From Lobulomyces angularis (lineage: Eukaryota > Chytridiomycota > Chytridiomycetes > Lobulomycetales > Lobulomycetaceae), in assembly GCA_027604685.1 (NCBI GenBank), contig JADHYX010000048.1, positions 1 to 64,000 of the forward strand: a stretch of 64,000 nucleotides of DNA, read 5' to 3'. This document shows positions 62,501 to 64,000 of the stretch, piece after piece. The notes beneath the pieces were generated by a model that ran no database searches, was not told where the DNA came from, and worked only from the letters and a program-made list of their open reading frames with translations. The position numbers were made by a program, and so were the translations under genes. How positions within the stretch are numbered: position 1 is the stretch's first letter; each line of letters begins with the position of its first letter.

Positions 62501-64000
62501 AAAGAGCCGAGAGAGTTGCGGAAACTGTAGAGGAGTCATCTTCTGGCTTAGGAGAGGGTATGGCAACAAAATTAAGTTCAACTACGTCAGCAGCTTTGCT
62601 TGCGAGTATGCGAGTTGCTTTTGAAAGATTAAGCAGAGCTTCAGATGAAGCATCGTTTCCAACAGAGTATTTGAAAAATCCTCCTCTTACCCATTCTTTT
62701 GTTTGGTTTAACGAAGAACGACTTTCCACACAAGAAGTCACCGATTGGTTATTAAAAAAATGTACAGAATTAGAATCAGATTTACAAAGTTTTGGCGGAA
62801 TTGTTGGTAGTAACGTACTACTACAAAATCTGAAACTACTGTCCATAAGCATTTTACCAAATGAATATACATCCACTGCCTCTTTGGAGGAAGAGGAAAA
62901 ACTTCTACTAGAAAACTTGGAAAAGTTTGGTAAATTGGTCTTGGGTGGAAATTTATATGAAGGCTGCACTGGATATGAAATTCTGGAAAGCGGGATCTTG
63001 GATAGTTTGGTGAAATTATTGACAGATTTAGGAGAACCGGACTTAAAAGTATCGCCACATACCAAATACAATTCGGAGGAAAATTTAGATCTAAAAAGAA
63101 ATACAGTAATCAATAAATTGAAATCGTTAAAATCTGAAATAGCTAACGCTTCTGATGCTTCACAGGGTAAACAAAGTTTTAAGAATGATGCTGACAATGC
63201 CGCAAAAGCAATAATTACCGATGAATTTAGTGAGATTGACGACAAAAAAAATTTGCAAAAACGTGAATTAAGTCATTTAGGCACAGAGTCTAGCAAATTC
63301 TTGTACAAATCTTCAATTAATTTCAGATTAAAATCATTTTTACATGTATTTTTAAATGGTCCTACAACCAGTCGAAACTTTAGTAATTATTTTATTCCTG
63401 GAGTATTCAAAATCGTTGTTTTAAAGTTGCAAGAATTGTGCTCTCGAATTGAAAAGTTCCAAATTTTATCAGCAACACCTAATTTAGACAAAACAAAATA
63501 TTTTTTGCAAGATTTTTACAGCCCGGCACAACAATTAAACAAACAACTTAAGCTAAAATTGGTACCACACGGAAATTTGAAGCTTGTTCCAAAACATTTC
63601 CAAAGTGGAATAACGGTTTCTATTCACGCAATTGCCACCTTTAGTCAATTAGAAAGTTTTTTAAAACCGAAATTAGTTTCAGCGCAGCGCAGAAAAGATA
63701 TCGGTTCCAACTTTGAAAATTTCGTTTTGACCGAAAATTTAAGAAAGGAAAGTAGATTGAATGAAGAAAACTTAGTTTCAGGGCAAGAGATTAAAAAAGA
63801 TGGAGTTTCCAATACTGTTAAGGCTGATATTAAAAAGAATACTGTTGAAAATGACGATGTAAAAAAAAATGAAAATCTTGACTCAAATGAAGACTGCCTG
63901 ATAGAAAATGCAGAAAAAATGGAACTAAATGAAGACGACCGTGATATGGATGAGAATATGGACGATGAAGATGACGAAGAAGAAGAGGTTTTTTAAAATT
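59598..64000 (+). CDS. UFD4: UFD4/TRIP12-type HECT E3 ubiquitin ligase, N-terminal part (runs off the window)
   Basis: Ubiquitin ligase of the ubiquitin-fusion-degradation/N-degron pathways; only the N-terminal roughly 1380 residues are in the window. A basic, Ser-rich, poly-Gln-containing leader (MKRKRSNKTEATK, KKKRKSERLANK) precedes the armadillo-like repeat region: LNDILSMAT|EDMFIGSRANGF, QELMLLSCRCLSNLIEALPS, LVACLQYIDFFSIHVQRTAI, ANACKGLPSVVSG, KLSEQTVRCLSRMIDWC. These are the characteristic UFD4/TRIP12 ARM sequences. A long exon from about 61405 contains further helical repeats, VEESSSGLGEGMATKLSST, a TRIP12-like RLSTQEVTDWLLKKCTELE, and ends in the acidic patch DDEDDEEEEV, which in the family precedes the HECT part. 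A donor GTTTTT at about 63988 suggests the next exon lies beyond the edge. The catalytic HECT domain is therefore not visible here. Confidence 0.88.

Noticed and set aside
62286..63245. Long antisense open frame opposite the UFD4-like exon
   Set aside because: It is the mirror of a well-supported coding exon and is Ser/Phe/Leu-rich as expected for a shadow frame.

Overview
The window is a stretch of nuclear DNA from an AT-rich, intron-dense eukaryote, most likely a zoosporic (flagellated, chytrid-grade) fungus. The fungal signal is an Rtt109-type histone acetyltransferase, together with a Ceg1-type capping guanylyltransferase and a UFD4-type ligase with long low-complexity tails. The flagellate signal is a giant axonemal-type dynein heavy chain, the inner-arm light intermediate chain p28/DNALI1 and the centrosomal protein CEP78. 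Nearly all introns are short GT-AG introns, mostly about 39-80 nt with T-rich 3' ends. Intergenic DNA is dominated by poly-A/poly-T runs. All gene models were spliced by eye from donor and acceptor sites that restore the reading frame; internal exon edges are less certain than the end coordinates.

Layout. 0.3-4.8 kb (-): GMC flavin oxidoreductase and an HSDL2-like short-chain dehydrogenase. 4.9-6.1 kb (+): RTT109. 6.3-7.6 kb (-): membrane-anchored alkaline-phosphatase-fold phosphodiesterase. 8.2-9.1 kb (+): small myristoylation-type protein. 9.1-9.9 kb (-): dolichyldiphosphatase. 10.3-11.3 kb (+): FabG-like reductase, followed by a 10-N assembly gap. 11.4-12.4 kb (-): peptide deformylase. 13.0-15.3 kb (+): unidentified Q-rich protein. 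15.7-16.0 kb: intergenic cluster of inverted repeats. 16.2-19.2 kb (+): secreted alpha-amylase with two starch-binding modules. 19.8-33.9 kb (+): dynein heavy chain of about 4540 residues. 34.3-39.0 kb (+): mRNA guanylyltransferase with a huge disordered tail. 39.8-44.4 kb (+): SEC24. 44.7-48.2 kb (-): PH-domain/coiled-coil protein, head-to-head with CEP78 (48.3-51.1 kb, +). 51.3-52.4 kb (-): p28. 53.1-54.8 kb (+): DnaJ-X chaperone. 55.1-56.9 kb (-): class I/II aminotransferase. 57.8-59.2 kb (+): unidentified Ser/Asn-rich protein. 59.6 kb to the edge (+): UFD4/TRIP12-type HECT ligase, cut by the window before its HECT domain.

The most interesting object is the dynein heavy chain. Its overall architecture, stalk and microtubule-binding domain are conserved. 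However, the main ATPase site AAA1 has lost its Walker A lysine/threonine, its Walker B acid pair and its sensor-1 residue, and AAA2 has lost the arginine finger that serves AAA1. AAA2 and AAA3 keep P-loops. It therefore looks like a microtubule-binding pseudo-motor rather than a force-producing dynein, possibly related to the DNHD1 class. Its N-terminal tail carries several RPxSA-like short repeats. Three flagellum/centriole genes lie within 33 kb, but between housekeeping genes (capping, COPII, chaperone), so this is loose proximity rather than an operon.
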